Of a stretch of DNA of 64,000 bases, positions 34,493 to 46,291 are shown one piece after another. The notes below the pieces were generated by a model. It had not been told where the DNA came from and ran no database searches. It was given only the letters and a program-made list of their open reading frames with translations. How positions within the stretch are numbered: position 1 is the first letter of the stretch; every line of letters begins with the position of its first letter. A program made the position numbers and the translations under genes. The stretch lies in assembly GCF_002234675.1 (NCBI RefSeq), contig NC_019859.2, positions 7,901,983 through 7,965,982 on the forward strand. Reading direction: 5' to 3'. Source of the stretch: Oryzias latipes. Its lineage: Eukaryota > Chordata > Actinopteri > Beloniformes > Adrianichthyidae.

Positions 34493-35182
34493 AGGCCTGT
34501 TCACACCGGGACGAATTTCGCCGGCGATTTTCGCCGACGTTTAACGCCTCGTGACTAAACAAAGGGCACCAACGAGAGTGTGCACACCGACGCGAAAAAA
34601 CGCCACGCGTTAAAGCGTCAAAAAAAAAAAAACGCCTCGGGTTCGTTTTTTTTTTTCGACGCGTCGTGTCGAAATCTACTCGACCAATGAGAATGGCGCT
34701 TTTGCTCACGTGTCTGGAGCTTCTGAAGTTACAGTAAAACACAACTTGGGGGCGCTCAAACACAAAACTGCCTTGCTGAGCACACATACCAGCGAAGAAG
34801 ATAGACGCCAAGTAGCGTCTACACAGCCGCGAAGCAATAATGACGGACATTCTAAAACATCCCCGAACCAAGCACCAGTTGGAGCTACTGGTGCTTGAAA
34901 TATTCATGTTTTCTTTGTTTGATTCTGACAAGCGTGTAAATACTTGCTCTCTTCTTCTGAGTGAAAAGCGACTTTAAGAAGCGTAAAGTTGCGCAGCGCC
35001 ACCTTGTGTACAGGAGTATTTCTGTTTTACATTAAGCGCCATCTAATGTCAGGGAATGAAATTGCATGTTCACTCCACTCATCGTCAGCGAAAATCGCCT
35101 GGGTGTGAACACAAAAAACGTGGCGAAAAACGCTGGCGAATAACGCCTGGCGAATATTCGTCCCGGTGTGTACGGGCCTTAA
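34490..35182. mobile_element. Harbinger-like non-autonomous element, copy 2
   Basis: The element spans 34493-35179 (687 bp), flanked by TAA at 34490-34492 and 35180-35182, a clean 3-bp TSD. Its ends are inverted (AGGCCTGTTCACACCGGGAC and the complement of GTCCCGGTGTGTACGGGCCT). It is near-identical to copy 1 throughout, including the short MTDILK frame and the AAGCACCAG/CTGGTGCTT hairpin. Confidence 0.82.
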
Positions 35183-36220
35183 GATTGAAAGCAGGAGGGT
35201 TCAGTCCTGACATTCTAACTTTCTCAAGCGTCTTTGAGGAAAATGTCAGTGAATACCAAGAGGACAGAGTTTTATTATCTGTTCATTAATAGACTTCTGG
35301 CGACATCAGGGTTTTGACGGATCGGCATCACGTCATGTACACATCGGGGCTGATTGATGGAGAAGCATCTGGGTGGAGTTCTCCTGAAATCAGAGGCCCA
35401 CTGACCAAGACATGACACAAGGAGGAAGAGGAGATGCTCCTCGTTCTCTTCCTCTCAGCCATCAAAACCTTTTTTGATTAAAATTGTGAAGCTCCCGTTG
35501 TGTCTATTGATTTCCAACACTTCTTCATCACCTCCTCCTCTCATTTATCTCTTTGTTCGTCAGCCAGCAGCCGGTAGTAATGCTTTCAGGCTCCTCGCCG
35601 ACTCTGATTATTTACTTTGTTCTTCTGCAGGCTTACAAATAACTCCAAATGGTTTCCTGCTGGGTGTTTGTGAGTCCCCGAGTACGATGACTTTTCTGCC
35701 ATCTGTTACCAACAAGCCCATGAATTTGGTTTAAAAAATAGTAAAAAGGTCTAAAGAAACTTGCAAGCTGCCTTCGCTGTTGCCGGTAATCCTAACCGCT
35801 GCTGAAGCTGCCGTTGGACCTTTGCATTGAGAACAGAGACGTTTTCCAAAGCACACACTGCAAAAGAGGACGAAGGGTCAAAATTTGGTTCTTAAATAAC
35901 AACTTTCATGAGCGTGATGGTTCATAGCAACCATAGAGTTTTTAAAACGTCTTGGTGAGTTACATATTTGTAGCAGTTTTTAAGTTTCTATGTCAAAGGG
36001 ATTTATTTCTCATTTTCATTAGCAACCCATTGACCCTAAGCTCTGTTTAGGGGTCATCTGGAGGTTTGACCCTTCAGCGTACCCCGCAGCTTTGGTGGGG
36101 GCACCCCACTTTGGTTTGGAAAGACTTCTGGATAGTGGAGTCATTGGTCCACTTGGAAGTAGTTTTTTTTTCTTCCTGGAACAGGATTTGTGTGATTTGT
36201 TGTTGTTTATTATAATACTC
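35183..36220 (+). other. SLC24A3 intron 2, unremarkable stretch
   Basis: No exon or bounded repeat recognised. Confidence 0.5.
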
Positions 36221-36431
36221 GTAACCCTTGTGCTATCCTAGGCACTTTAACGTTGGGAGTTGGGTCATCTAGACCCACTAGACAGTGCCCTGAACCTTTT
36301 TTCTTCAATGATTTGTGATCTTCACTGGAGTCCATGGATTCCATGAAATCTTTCCACCTTTATCCACCTTTGTCATGGTAGGGAGAACACGTCAATGTAA
36401 GGGGGGTCATCTAAGATAGCACAAGGGTTAA
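36221..36431 (-). mobile_element. piggyBac-like MITE, copy 1
   Basis: A 203-bp element (36225-36427) with inverted ends CCCTTGTGCTATC(C/T)TAG, flanked by GTAA and TTAA. TTAA targets and CCC-starting ends are the piggyBac pattern. Inner blocks (GTCATCTAGACCCACTAGAC, GGAGAACACGTCAATG) are shared with copies 2 and 3, which lie in the opposite orientation. Confidence 0.75.
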
Positions 36432-39400
36432 AAGCTCAAAAGTTTGATTTTGCGTGATGTGGGCCCTGAAGACCTGTAGGAGATGCTGATTTAACTCACA
36501 ACAGTGTAATTAGAATTGATTTGATTGATTATGTAGGAAAATGAACAAAGACGTTAGAAGATAATGCCATCTTCTCGACAGAAATATAATTTCTCACGTT
36601 ACATTCTAGTACGTTTACGACAGAAAGCCTTGCTGAAGCGCTCACACATCCTGTGTACCATTTTATGAAGTGGATGAAGGTTTTCACTCCTCCTGGTGAC
36701 GTTGTCAAATGGAGTCGTGTGAAGAAGCATCCTCCTGGATAACATCTTGATGAATAGAACTGACTCCACTCAGTATTTTTGGCAAACTGAAGAGCAAGAT
36801 AATCGGCTCCAAAGCTCCACTTGTAAGGAATTGTGTTTTAATGTCGGTGTCACAGTAGAAACATTGTTTCGTAAAGTTCAGCTGTGGCTTTGACAGTTTT
36901 CCAGAATGTAAGTTTCTTTTTTTGCTTTTATAACTCTGTCAGCTGCAGAATAAATGAACACAAGTCATGAAGAATATCATCCTGACTTTACCCTCCATTC
37001 TGAACACGGTGGGTTTGTAAACAGCCAACCATAGGCCACAACAATGAATTTGTTATCGTCTCTTGAAGTGGAGCTTCTTGTCAACACTCCCACACACTTG
37101 TTCTCCTGCGTCTGTCATCCACACATTCAGCCGTGTTTGCAGCACATTTGCCAGCTCAGCGGCGCCCGTCGACCCCGCTGAGCTGCTCGCCGTGCGCAAA
37201 CGTTGGCTGTGAGATGCGTCTGGGTTCCCCCCCTCACACGTGTCCGCCCTCTCCGGGGGTCTTTCCCTGGGGGCTGTCCTCCTCCGCCTCTCCGCTCAGC
37301 CTCCTTGCAGCGCAGCGATCAGGACTTAATCAGGGCTTCCCTGCTTGAGGAGGAGGAGTGGTGCGTAAGGCGAAAACTTTCAGAGCGGTATTGATTCATG
37401 TGGGGGCGACGGCCATGGGGGTGCGCTTCACGTGGGAATCCTCGCATAGCACGGCTGATAAATTAATGGGAGGGACCGCCCCGGAACAGCCCACACTCAT
37501 GGTATGTTAAACTCAGATCCAGTCTTCCAGTTTATACTATTGGCTCTCAGCAGGCCGCCGCCCCGCCGCCGCTGCCTTTACGAGTCAGCCGGACTCCCCC
37601 TGAAGAACATCACGACCACAGTCCCTCTCCATCCATGTGACACATCACAAACTAGAAATCCTATCAGTTTCTGCAGATTTGCAGCTCCGAAAAGCCTCAT
37701 TTTCATCAGAAATGAGATAATTGGGGAAAAGTATCTCCGAGAATCTGACTTCACCGTGGTTAATGTATGGAAACTCCAGGACAGTCAGATTATCCTGTGG
37801 ATTAAGGAGGGATCAACGGAGAATTGTTAAAGACCATGTTATTGGATGACAAATTGTCACCAGGGTTATGTAAGTGATACATGTACATTTAACTGTTGGA
37901 AAGGTTCACTTAAGCAGCTTTTTTCTTTTACATTTTAGAAAGAAATAGTCCCTAAAAGGCTTCAAGGTCCTTATGGAGCCTACGTATTTACTATACTATT
38001 ACTGTAAAGGTAATTTAAGCTTTTTGTGAGAGAAAAAAGTTGAATTCTTTTATCATTTTCGCTTTAAACTCACTTTATTTTGCAAAGTAAACATTTACTC
38101 GTTTTTAAAGATTTCTTTATATTTGGCAAACATGAAACAAAAAGCATGAAAAGCAATAAAAAAGTAGTTCTGTGTTCTGATTTATTTTTACTTTATCCAG
38201 CTAATTCAGCACTGAAAGAGTTTCTTTTCTTTTTTTCATTTTTAGAATCAACTAGCGTTGCCTAGCATTTAGCTTGTAGCATTCTGCAGTTTCTGTTTAG
38301 CATTATTCTGGATTAATATTGTTTTTAGTATTGTTGTTTTCTATAGAAAATGCTTTTTTATTTGAACCTATAGCGTTTAAATTTAACGTCTTTGAGATTT
38401 TATTTAGCATTTGTAGCTTTTTGCAGCCGGACTCCCTCTGAAGAAGATCAGATTATATATTATAATAGCTTTGCATTATGTCTATGATTTAATCATGGAT
38501 TGATAAAAAATCAACAACTTTAGTCACTTTGTACTTTTTTCATAGAAATGTGCTTTTCGCTATTAATCTAAAGGATCCAGGATTTTTGACTCAGCTAGTA
38601 TAGTTAGTTGGTTTGTCTGCAGATATTTTGGTTAAAATTTTGGGTGAAGTTTGTCATTTTTATTTTTTAAATTTTTTTTAACTTTGCGTTTGACACCAAT
38701 TTTAGGATTAGAATTAGCATTTTTTGACATGTAACTGTTATTACATAGAGCATGTTAGAGAGCTTTTTCCTCCTTTATTTCTGTTTTCTTATTTTGTCTA
38801 TGCTTGAATTTAGCACATTATTTTATGTTTTTTGTAGCACATTTTGGCATTTTTAACTATTTTAGTATTAGTGGTTTAGGAATTTTATCTTTGTTTTGCC
38901 TTACTTGGCCTCTTTTTTGACTTCTACAGCTCTTCTTCATCTTTCAGCTTTCTACATAGTGGAAGCATTTTAGCGTTGAGCATTTTTACCCATTTCAGAT
39001 GAGATAACCCTGCAGCAGCACTGGTTGGGCTCTAAATACGGAGAATTCCCATCTGCTGTTGCCCTGACATGACAGTCAAGCCCATAATCTCTTTCTCTGG
39101 AGGAGTAAACATCTAAAAGTTTCTGCAAAGTGGTTTTAGCGTGACTAAAACTTTCAATTATCCCGTTTTGGTGAAGCGGGAGAGTCTTTTGGAGGATTAA
39201 AAACTGCTGCGGTGGAAGTTTAACCTCCAGATCAGCAGAATCATCTGTTCTTGTTAACACAGAAGCTCCGTGCTCGGGGGAATAAGACCGATCCATCACA
39301 GCAATTAGGCGAGGAGAGTCCTCTACATCAGCTGCTGCTGCTGCTGCCGCTGCTCTGCACGTCCCACCTCGTGACTCCTCTGTACTTGCTGTACAACATC

Positions 39401-39714
39401 AATCCAGGGTTATGCTTGGTTTATGGCACAGCGCTCTCCGGCTTCCCTATCTTCCTGCACATATGGAGAGAACGCTTCCCAGTTTTCCTCTTGAACTGTG
39501 AACTTCAGCTGGTTTGCCGGGAGCAAAAGTGGCTCAACTCCCCGTTTAAAGATTCATCTTTCTGTGAGCGAGGTTCAGACGTGTTCCTGAGATGTTCCAA
39601 CATCCTGCTTTGCTGCTGCATTCCCTCAGAGAGCGTGTACGCTCAGGCACGTGAAAACGTGATGCATGTTCACTGACTTCCCTTTCAGGAGGACTGCCGT
39701 CGTTTGTAGCTCTG
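36432..39714 (+). other. SLC24A3 intron 2, long unassigned stretch
   Basis: No exon, RNA gene or repeat with clear ends. A GC-rich patch lies at about 37130-37640. The rest is AT-rich, with long T-rich runs at 38200-38950. Confidence 0.45.
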
Positions 39715-40266
39715 TTAAAGACCCACTCCTATGAAAATCCTGTTTTTGGTGTTTTTAACTTGTGGCATTTTTCTGATAAAGGGCATACATAAGGTAAAGT
39801 ATTTTTTTGTTCAAATTGTGAGGAGCAGATGAAAAGATGCTGTTTGAAAATACGCTGGACGGGCCACAAGCTCCCTGCTCTGCTCCATTCCGTTGCATCC
39901 ACTTGTAGACAAGTAGATCCGTGTACGTCTTCGATTTCCTCCTCTGAGCTGGAATCTGGGTCAGAACCGGACGGCTGGACAGCTCCTTTATTGCTGCAAT
40001 ATGAGGCTGTAAGCCAGCAGGAGAGAGTGTAAACACAGAGTTCTCATCAAAGGGGAGGGGAATGGGGGACTGGGTTGCACCATGCCAATGGTCCCTCCAA
40101 CAACTCGGAAGCTAATTTCAAATGAATTCCTGCCGATCTGCAGAAACTATGTCCTAGAAAACAACACAGGTTTTTGGGCTTTGACTGAAAATGGAGTCAT
40201 CACAATTCAAAGACCACTGGAAATACTTTGAAAATAGCTTTAAAAATGAGCGCAGTGGGACTTTAA
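39715..40266 (+). mobile_element. Dispersed family A repeat, copy 6 (near full length)
   Basis: The best-preserved copy. It starts TAAAGACCCACTCCTATG and ends GCGCAGTGGGACTTTA, giving inverted termini AAAG(A/T)CCCACT. The inner blocks are in order: GGCATTTTTCTGATAAAG, TACGCTGGACGGGCCACAAG, ACTTGTAGACAAGTAGATCC, GCTGTAAGCCAGCAGG, CTGCAGAAACTATGTCC. No coding frame. The superfamily is not clear; no convincing TSD. Confidence 0.72.
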
Positions 40267-42306
40267 AAAGCTGACAGATAAACTGCTGCCTTAATTTCTG
40301 TTTAATTCATTGTTAAACTAACCGATGACACCTAAAAGAAGGAACAATGGGCTCCTGCCATGTTCCAGGATGGGGGGGGGGTCACACCAGACTGTACGCT
40401 ATGGAACAGCAAAATCCCATCCTTCATCATTTATTCATTATTTAAAAACCACTCTCCAAAAACTGATAAAGACTCTGGATGAAGCCGTCCAGGGGAAGAA
40501 AAAAGGGGGGAAAATAAGCTAATTTTAACGAATTTTGTGTTCATGAAAAGACCAAATATACCCAGGACAGCGGCGTGGTGCAGTATTAACCCTGTGAATG
40601 CTCGGATGATTGAACAAATCAATCATCTGAGTTCATTTACATGGTTTCATGTAGAACTATTGTTCTTACACGTGATCTCTGAGCTTTTAGGTTCTTTTAG
40701 TTTGAAGAGAAAAAAAAGTGTTAATTGATTTATAGTTGTTTGCAGATGTTATTGCCTTTTCATTTCATTTTAAATCGTGGCACAATTTTAACTTTAAATG
40801 ACAGGAGATTAAATCTGCATGAAGCTCCGATATTTATGGGCCCTTTATTTTGAAATTGTCCCATCTAATGCCATCTCAGAAGAAACCACAAAGGGGGAAT
40901 CGAATATGAACTCATACAGTCCGATTTATTTTTGTATGTTTTTATGTTTTTTTAGTCATGAACTAAGTTTAGTCCAACAGACCCGACTTAATTTCATGTT
41001 TTTTTAAACAAAGTCAGTAGAAGTACAAATAAAAAGAAAAGAAAAGCAAGCAATAATCTAAAATACGGCCTGAGGTTAATATTACTGATCAGTTGCTGGC
41101 GTTGCCACATTAAAACCAAAACAATCTGATCTGAGATCACTAAAGTGTGGTTCTTCTTCTCCTTATAGTAAATCCTCCCAACGTTTCATGGATCTAAAGA
41201 GAACGTCGTGACAGAAGTTACTTTCATAAGTCGAGGTCTGCGTTCTGCATGCAGTTGGAGGCAGTCATGATTACATCAAACGCTTGCTGCTGAGATGAAG
41301 GCGATCCGTTTGCATGGCTGCAGATCTCACTGTCTTCCCGATCAGCTTTGGAGGTGGCCGTTATCATCAAAGCCTCCAGCTGCTCGGCGTCTTCGTTTGA
41401 AGAGTTTATCCTTAGAAAACGGCAAAACATTCTCAGCCACAAAGAACATCAAACACCTCATCAAACCAACCCTTAACCCTCGCCACGCCACAAAAAAAAT
41501 CTGCTTTACTCTGAAAATAACACGAGACTTTGCTTCTTTACCGCCCTTTCTACAAACATAAGGCTTTCTGTGACCATGACGACCAAAACTTTTATTCCTT
41601 TTTTATCTTAAATTAAATTCTACCTTTGACTGAGCCATAATGTTCCTTCTGATCAAAGCTACATTCATGTCATTTCAGTCGATCATGCTAAAGCTTTGGA
41701 GGGAGCGGGCTTTGGTTGCTAAGGTCATTTTTTGAATTACTTTAACGCAGGAACCTGAGAATTGGCACTCATCTTAATCCTCCCCAGGAATGAAAAAAAG
41801 TGTGTTGTTGTTATGGACGATCACCTTCAAATGTCCCAATAAATGTTTGAATGGGACTTTAACAGTATCTTAAAGGGGTATTTGTAAAATGGAAAAGACC
41901 TTAAAGATTGTTCTGTTCCCACTCCGTTTTTGGAATTGACACACGTTTAGACATTGGTTGTTCCACGTGTTCATTTTAAGTGACCAACAAAGAACAACTC
42001 ATAAATGCATAAACACATCTAGACATTTACATGAACTCGTTTAAACTTTAGTCACACAGGTCTCCATACCCGTGCTGCATGTTTTTCGGGTTTCCGGGCC
42101 CGTGGAGGGCCGTAGAGAGCAGTGGCCACATTTAAAGCGAGCACAGGTGTGTCTTGCAGTTCTCTTGAAATAGAACGTACAGCTGTTGAGCAGGAAATAT
42201 TTGCAAGGATCATTTAAGTTACACACACTTGTGACACACGGGTGATGTTGTTGTATGGTGTCCTCTGCAGTGATACTCAAGAGCCTGAAGGATGCCAACA
42301 CAAACT
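40267..42306 (+). other. SLC24A3 intron 2, unassigned stretch
   Basis: No exon recognised. A family P-like block at 42050-42270 (TTTCGGGTTTCCGGGCCCGTG, then AGGTGTGTCTTGCAGTTC) is related to 55849-56131. Confidence 0.45.
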
Positions 42307-44977
42307 ACGCTTTCAATGTCTTCTTCTTTCTCTTTCGGCTTTTCCCATCAGGGGTCGCCACAGCGAATCATCCTTTTCCACCTCACTCTGTCATGGACAT
42401 CTTCTACCCTAACATTAGCCAACTTCATGTCCTCTGTTAAGACATCCATGTATCTCCTCTTTGGCCGTCCTCTTGCCCTCCTGCCAGGCAGCTCCATCTC
42501 CAACATCCTTCTACCAATATATCCACTATCCCTCCTCTGAACATGTCCAAACCATCTCAGTCTGGCTTCTCTGACTTTGTCGCTAACACAGGCAACATGA
42601 GCCGTCCCTCTGATGTACTCGTTCCTTATCCTGTCTAACCTGGTCACTCCTAAGGAGAACCTCAACATCTTCATCTCCGCTACCTCCATCTCAGCCTCTT
42701 GTCTCTGTCTCACTGCTACCGTCTCTAACCCATAGAGCAGAGCTGGTCTCACCACTGTCTTGTACACCTTTCCTTTGAGTCTTGCTGACACTCTTCTGTC
42801 ACACAACACTCCTGACACTTTCCTCCACCCACTCCAACCTGCCTGCACTCGCCTCTTCACCTCTTTTCCACACTCCCCATCACACTGAACTGTTGACCCC
42901 AAGTACTTAAACTCCTGCACCTTCTTCACCTCAGCCCCCTGTAACCTAACGCTTCTACCTTGATCCCTCTCGTTCAGACACATGTATTCTGTCTTACTAC
43001 GACTGACCTTCATGCCTCTTCTTTCCAGAGCAAACCTCCACCTCTCTAGCTCTTCCTCCACCTGCTCTCTACTCTCACTGCAAATTACAATGTCATCCGC
43101 AAACATCATTGTCCTGGGAGATTCCTGTCTTACCTCGTCTGTCAGCCTGTCCATCAGCATAGAAACCAAAAAGGACTCAAAGCTGATCCTTGGTGTAGTC
43201 CCACCTCCACCTTGAACTCCTCTGTCTGACCTACAGCACATCTCACCACCGTCATACTTCAAATCAAATCAAATCAAACTTTATTTATAAAATAGCGCTT
43301 CTCATGCACTTTGTGCAGCTCGAAGCGCTTTAAAACTAAAAACAGTAAACACACAACATTACAATAAAAACCCCAACCCACCCTTCACCCTTCCCACTTC
43401 CCTCCATTAAACCACATGACCCATGGCTCCCACGTACAATGAATTATGACTATGTAACTGTAAAATAAATAAATAAATAAACAAACAAACAAACAAACAA
43501 GTATGGCTTGGCTCTGCTGTGAGGAAACAGTATCTGGGAATCCTTTCATACCAGGAGCCAGCCCGGCCAACGGAACATCGCCACAGTGCCCACCCAGACC
43601 GGGACAACACCGGGGTCCCCCTCACAGCCATAAAGCTGTAAAATTAGACCCCAGCCGCCCCAGCAAGGGCAACAACTGCAGCAACAACCGCTGACCAAGC
43701 CGGCAAGCCCTGGAGGAAAAGATCCCCTCAAGAAACACTGGGGCTAAAATCATAAGATGCTAAAATTAAAAACATAAAAAAAAAAAAAAAAAAAAAAGAA
43801 AAAACATAAAATTGAGAATAAGATGCATAAAATTAAAATAAATACATAAAATAGCCTATACTAAAACTAATAGAATAAATTAGCAGTTAAAATCAACTAA
43901 AAGCTAAATTAAAAAGGTGAGTCTTGAGCCTCTTCTTAAAAACCTCTACAGTCTCTGCAGCCCTGAGGCTCTCCGGAAGGCCGTTCCACAGGCGAGGACC
44001 ATAATGGCAGAACGAAGCCTCACCATAAGTTTTGGTCCTCACCTTGGGAACAACTAAGAGGCCAGCACCGGAGGACCTCAGTGTCCGCGAGGGCTCATAT
44101 TTTAAAAGAATATCATTTAAATAAGAAGGCCCAAGACCATAAAAACATTTATAAACCATTAAAAGAATTTTAAAATCAATCCTGAAACGCACATACATGT
44201 CCTGAACTACTCTGACATACTTCTCTGCCACTCCAGACGACCTCATACAGTACCACGGCTCCTCCCTCGGCACCCTGTCATACGCCTTCTCTAAATCTAC
44301 GAACACACAATGCAGCTCCTTCTGACCATCTCTGTACTTTTCCATCAACATTCTCAAAGCAAAAATGGCATCAGTGGTGCTCTTACGGGGCATGAAACCA
44401 TACTGCTGCTCACAAATCTCCACCTTCTTCCTAAGCCTGGCTTCCACTACTCTTTCCCACAGCTTCATTGTGTGGCTCATCAACTTTATTCCTCTATAGT
44501 TGCTGCAGTTCTGCGTGTCACCCTTGTTCTTAAAGATCGGGACCAGGACGCTTCTCCTCCATTCCTCAGGCATCTTCTCACTCTCTAAAATCCTATTGAA
44601 CAACCTCGTTAGAAATTCCACTGCTGTCTCTCCTAAGCACTTCCATACCTCCACAGGTAGGTCATCAGGACCAACGGCCTTTCCGCTCTTCATCCTTTTC
44701 AGAGCCTTCCTAACCTCATCCTTTCCAATCTCTGCTACTTCCTGCTCCACAACAACCACATCTTCCTCCCTTCTTTCCCTGTCATTTTCCACATTCATCA
44801 GCTCCTCAAAATACTCCTTCCATCTTTTCTGTACACTCTCCTGGGTTGTTAGCACCTTTCCATCTCTGTCCTTAATCACCCTTATCTGTTGCACGTCCTT
44901 CCCATCTCTGTCTCTCTGTCTGGCTAGCCTGTACAAGTCCTTTTCTCCTTCCTTTGTGTCTAACGCTTTCAATGTCT
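42307..44977 (-). mobile_element. 5'-truncated RTE-type LINE with 15-bp TSD, split by a second LINE
   Basis: A non-LTR retrotransposon on the - strand between identical 15-bp duplications ACGCTTTCAATGTCT (42307-42321 and 44963-44977). The right part (about 44220-44962) encodes reverse-transcriptase motifs PIFKNKGD, YGFMPRKSTTDAIF and FVDLEKAYDRVP. The left part (42322-43260) encodes the catalytic FADDIVICSE block and the C-terminus ending RWKRMIRCGDP. The 3' end is the GAAAAGCCGAAAGAGAAAGAAGA type. The endonuclease half is missing (5' truncation). A second LINE (about 43261-44190) is inserted after VRVVQDMY. A frameshift after GSALSPF also breaks the left part, so the copy is dead. Confidence 0.88.
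43261..44190 (-). mobile_element. L2/Rex1-like LINE fragment nested in the RTE copy
   Basis: On the - strand it encodes the C-terminal end of a LINE reverse-transcriptase protein (LLMVYKCFYGLGPSYLND, FCHYGPRLWNGLPESLRAAE, FKKRLKTHLFNLAFS). A 3' UTR with an A/T-rich tract (43768-43797) follows, then the tail AGCGCTATTTTATAAATAAAG and GATTT repeats at 43261-43280. A CATAC pentamer flanks it on both sides and may be its TSD. Because it interrupts the RTE copy, it is the younger insertion. Its end joins the host LINE frame by chance, giving a 374-codon chimeric ORF. Confidence 0.8.
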
Positions 44978-45019
44978 CATTTCCTGAATTATAATAGTCA
45001 GGCTGCACACTTATCATGT

Positions 45020-45626
45020 GTACATACTAGACCTGCACAATAAATCGCAAATGTATCGATATCAAGCTGTGCAATACGCTTATCGCAAAAGACGGCGAAA
45101 ATTGCGATAAATGGTAACTTTAAATGTGCTAAAACAATCTTATGGCAGCTTGAAGCATTTAACGAATCAAATTTAACCATTTAACCCTTGTGCTATCTTT
45201 GATGACCCCACCCTTACATTGACGTGTTCTCCCTACCAAGACAAAGGTGGATAAAGGAGGAAAGATTTCATGTAATTCATGGACATCAGTGAGGTTCACA
45301 AATCATTAAAGAAAAAAGGTTCAGCGCACTGTCTAGTGGGTCTAGATGACCCAACTCCCAACATTAAAGTGCCTAGAATAGCAAGAGAGTTACACATTTG
45401 ACCAATCAGATGGACGCCTTCACATTGTTGACCAATGGAGCCCTTTTATGTTGGATGTTTGCCTCCTATAGACGAGGGTCATTTAGAGTATCATTTTTAA
45501 AGGGAAATTATGTTTTTGGTTGTTTTGCCATTTGTTCGTGTACCGCAAGTTTAATAATCATCACAATAATGAGCACTAAAATCGCAAATTGCAAATTTCC
45601 TCATATCGTGCAGCGCTACTACATAC
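45020..45626 (-). mobile_element. hAT family E element, copy 1, with nested MITE
   Basis: The element spans 45028-45618 with inverted ends TAGACCTGCACAATA and CGTGCAGCGCTA, oriented opposite to the copy at 50940. The 8-bp flanks GTACATAC and CTACATAC match at 7 of 8 positions, fitting an aged hAT TSD. A piggyBac-like MITE (45185-45389) is inserted within it. Inner GCGATAA-type motifs recur. Confidence 0.75.
45181..45393 (+). mobile_element. piggyBac-like MITE, copy 2, nested in hAT element
   Basis: Starts TTAA then CCCTTGTGCTATCTTTG and ends AGCAAGAGAG then TTAC. It shares the GACCCCACCCTTACATTGAC and AGTGGGTCTAGATGACCC blocks with the other two copies. Confidence 0.78.
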
Positions 45627-45796
45627 TAACGGCCTCCTTGCGCAGGATTTGGGGGAGTTGAAAGATCTGTAGAGCGTGCTTTAGTCTCACCTACTCCACC
45701 CCCTTACCCTTATGGATTGTTTAGGTGTTCACTACGAGCTACGAGATCACATTATACCCGTAGAAGAAAATGTGCATGAATATTGTGGCTCTACTG

Positions 45797-45905
45797 CAGG
45801 GGTGTCAAACTCATTTTCACTTAGGGCTACATCAGCATAGTGGCTGTCCTCAAAGGGCCAGACATAACTAATACATGAAACTAAATGTAATGAAAAATAA
45901 ACGTT
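45797..45905. mobile_element. hAT-like terminal fragment
   Basis: Begins CAGGGGTGTCAAACTCATTTTC, continues AGGGCTACATCAGCATAGTGG and AAAGGGCCAG. This is the start of a very common fish hAT-type repeat. The other end is not seen. Confidence 0.5.
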
Positions 45906-46057
45906 TATTTTTCCTAAAAGTGAGAAATCTTTAAAAAAAAAAGACATTAATACACAAGTTTGATCAATTGATTTGTGATCTGTAAGTAGATACAATTTAG
46001 TTTTTTTTTTTAAACTCAGTTCGTGCGTCCATTTTCCAAACCCACTTGAAAACCCAC

Positions 46058-46291
46058 GCACACACACAGTCTGTCGCAGGGCCACACACTCACACACACA
46101 CAGTCTGTCGCAGGGCCACACACTCACACACACACACAGTCTGTCGCAGGGCCACACACTCACATAAAGCTGCACCTACTCGTGCATGAAGAGAACATGC
46201 AAACTCCAAACAGAAAGGTCAAATCCGGGATTCGAACTAGAACCATTTTGCTGTGAGGTGAAAGTGCTAACCACTGCACCACAATGTTGCC
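46058..46291 (-). mobile_element. tRNA-derived SINE with internal tandem expansion
   Basis: Read on the - strand it has an A-box-like TGGTGCAGTGGTTAGCACT (46263-46281) and a B box GGTTCTAGTTCGAATCC (46228-46244). The standard SINE body follows (TTTGGAGTTTGCATGTTCTC), then a GGCCCTGCGACAGACTG block repeated three times with CA/TG runs (period about 35), an expansion inside the SINE. Confidence 0.75.

Noticed and set aside
39251..39676. 141-codon ORF with hydrophobic stretches
   Set aside because: No family features, no splice context in phase with SLC24A3, and leucine runs come from CTG repeats.
42041..42301. Exon suggested by CTCTGCAG at 42264-42271
   Set aside because: The open frame after it is short and runs into the LINE target site; no family match.
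42982..43215. Sense-strand ORF opposite the LINE
   Set aside because: Shadow of the antisense reverse-transcriptase frame.
43893..45017. 374-codon ORF as a host gene
   Set aside because: It is an RTE reverse-transcriptase fragment fused by chance to a nested LINE.
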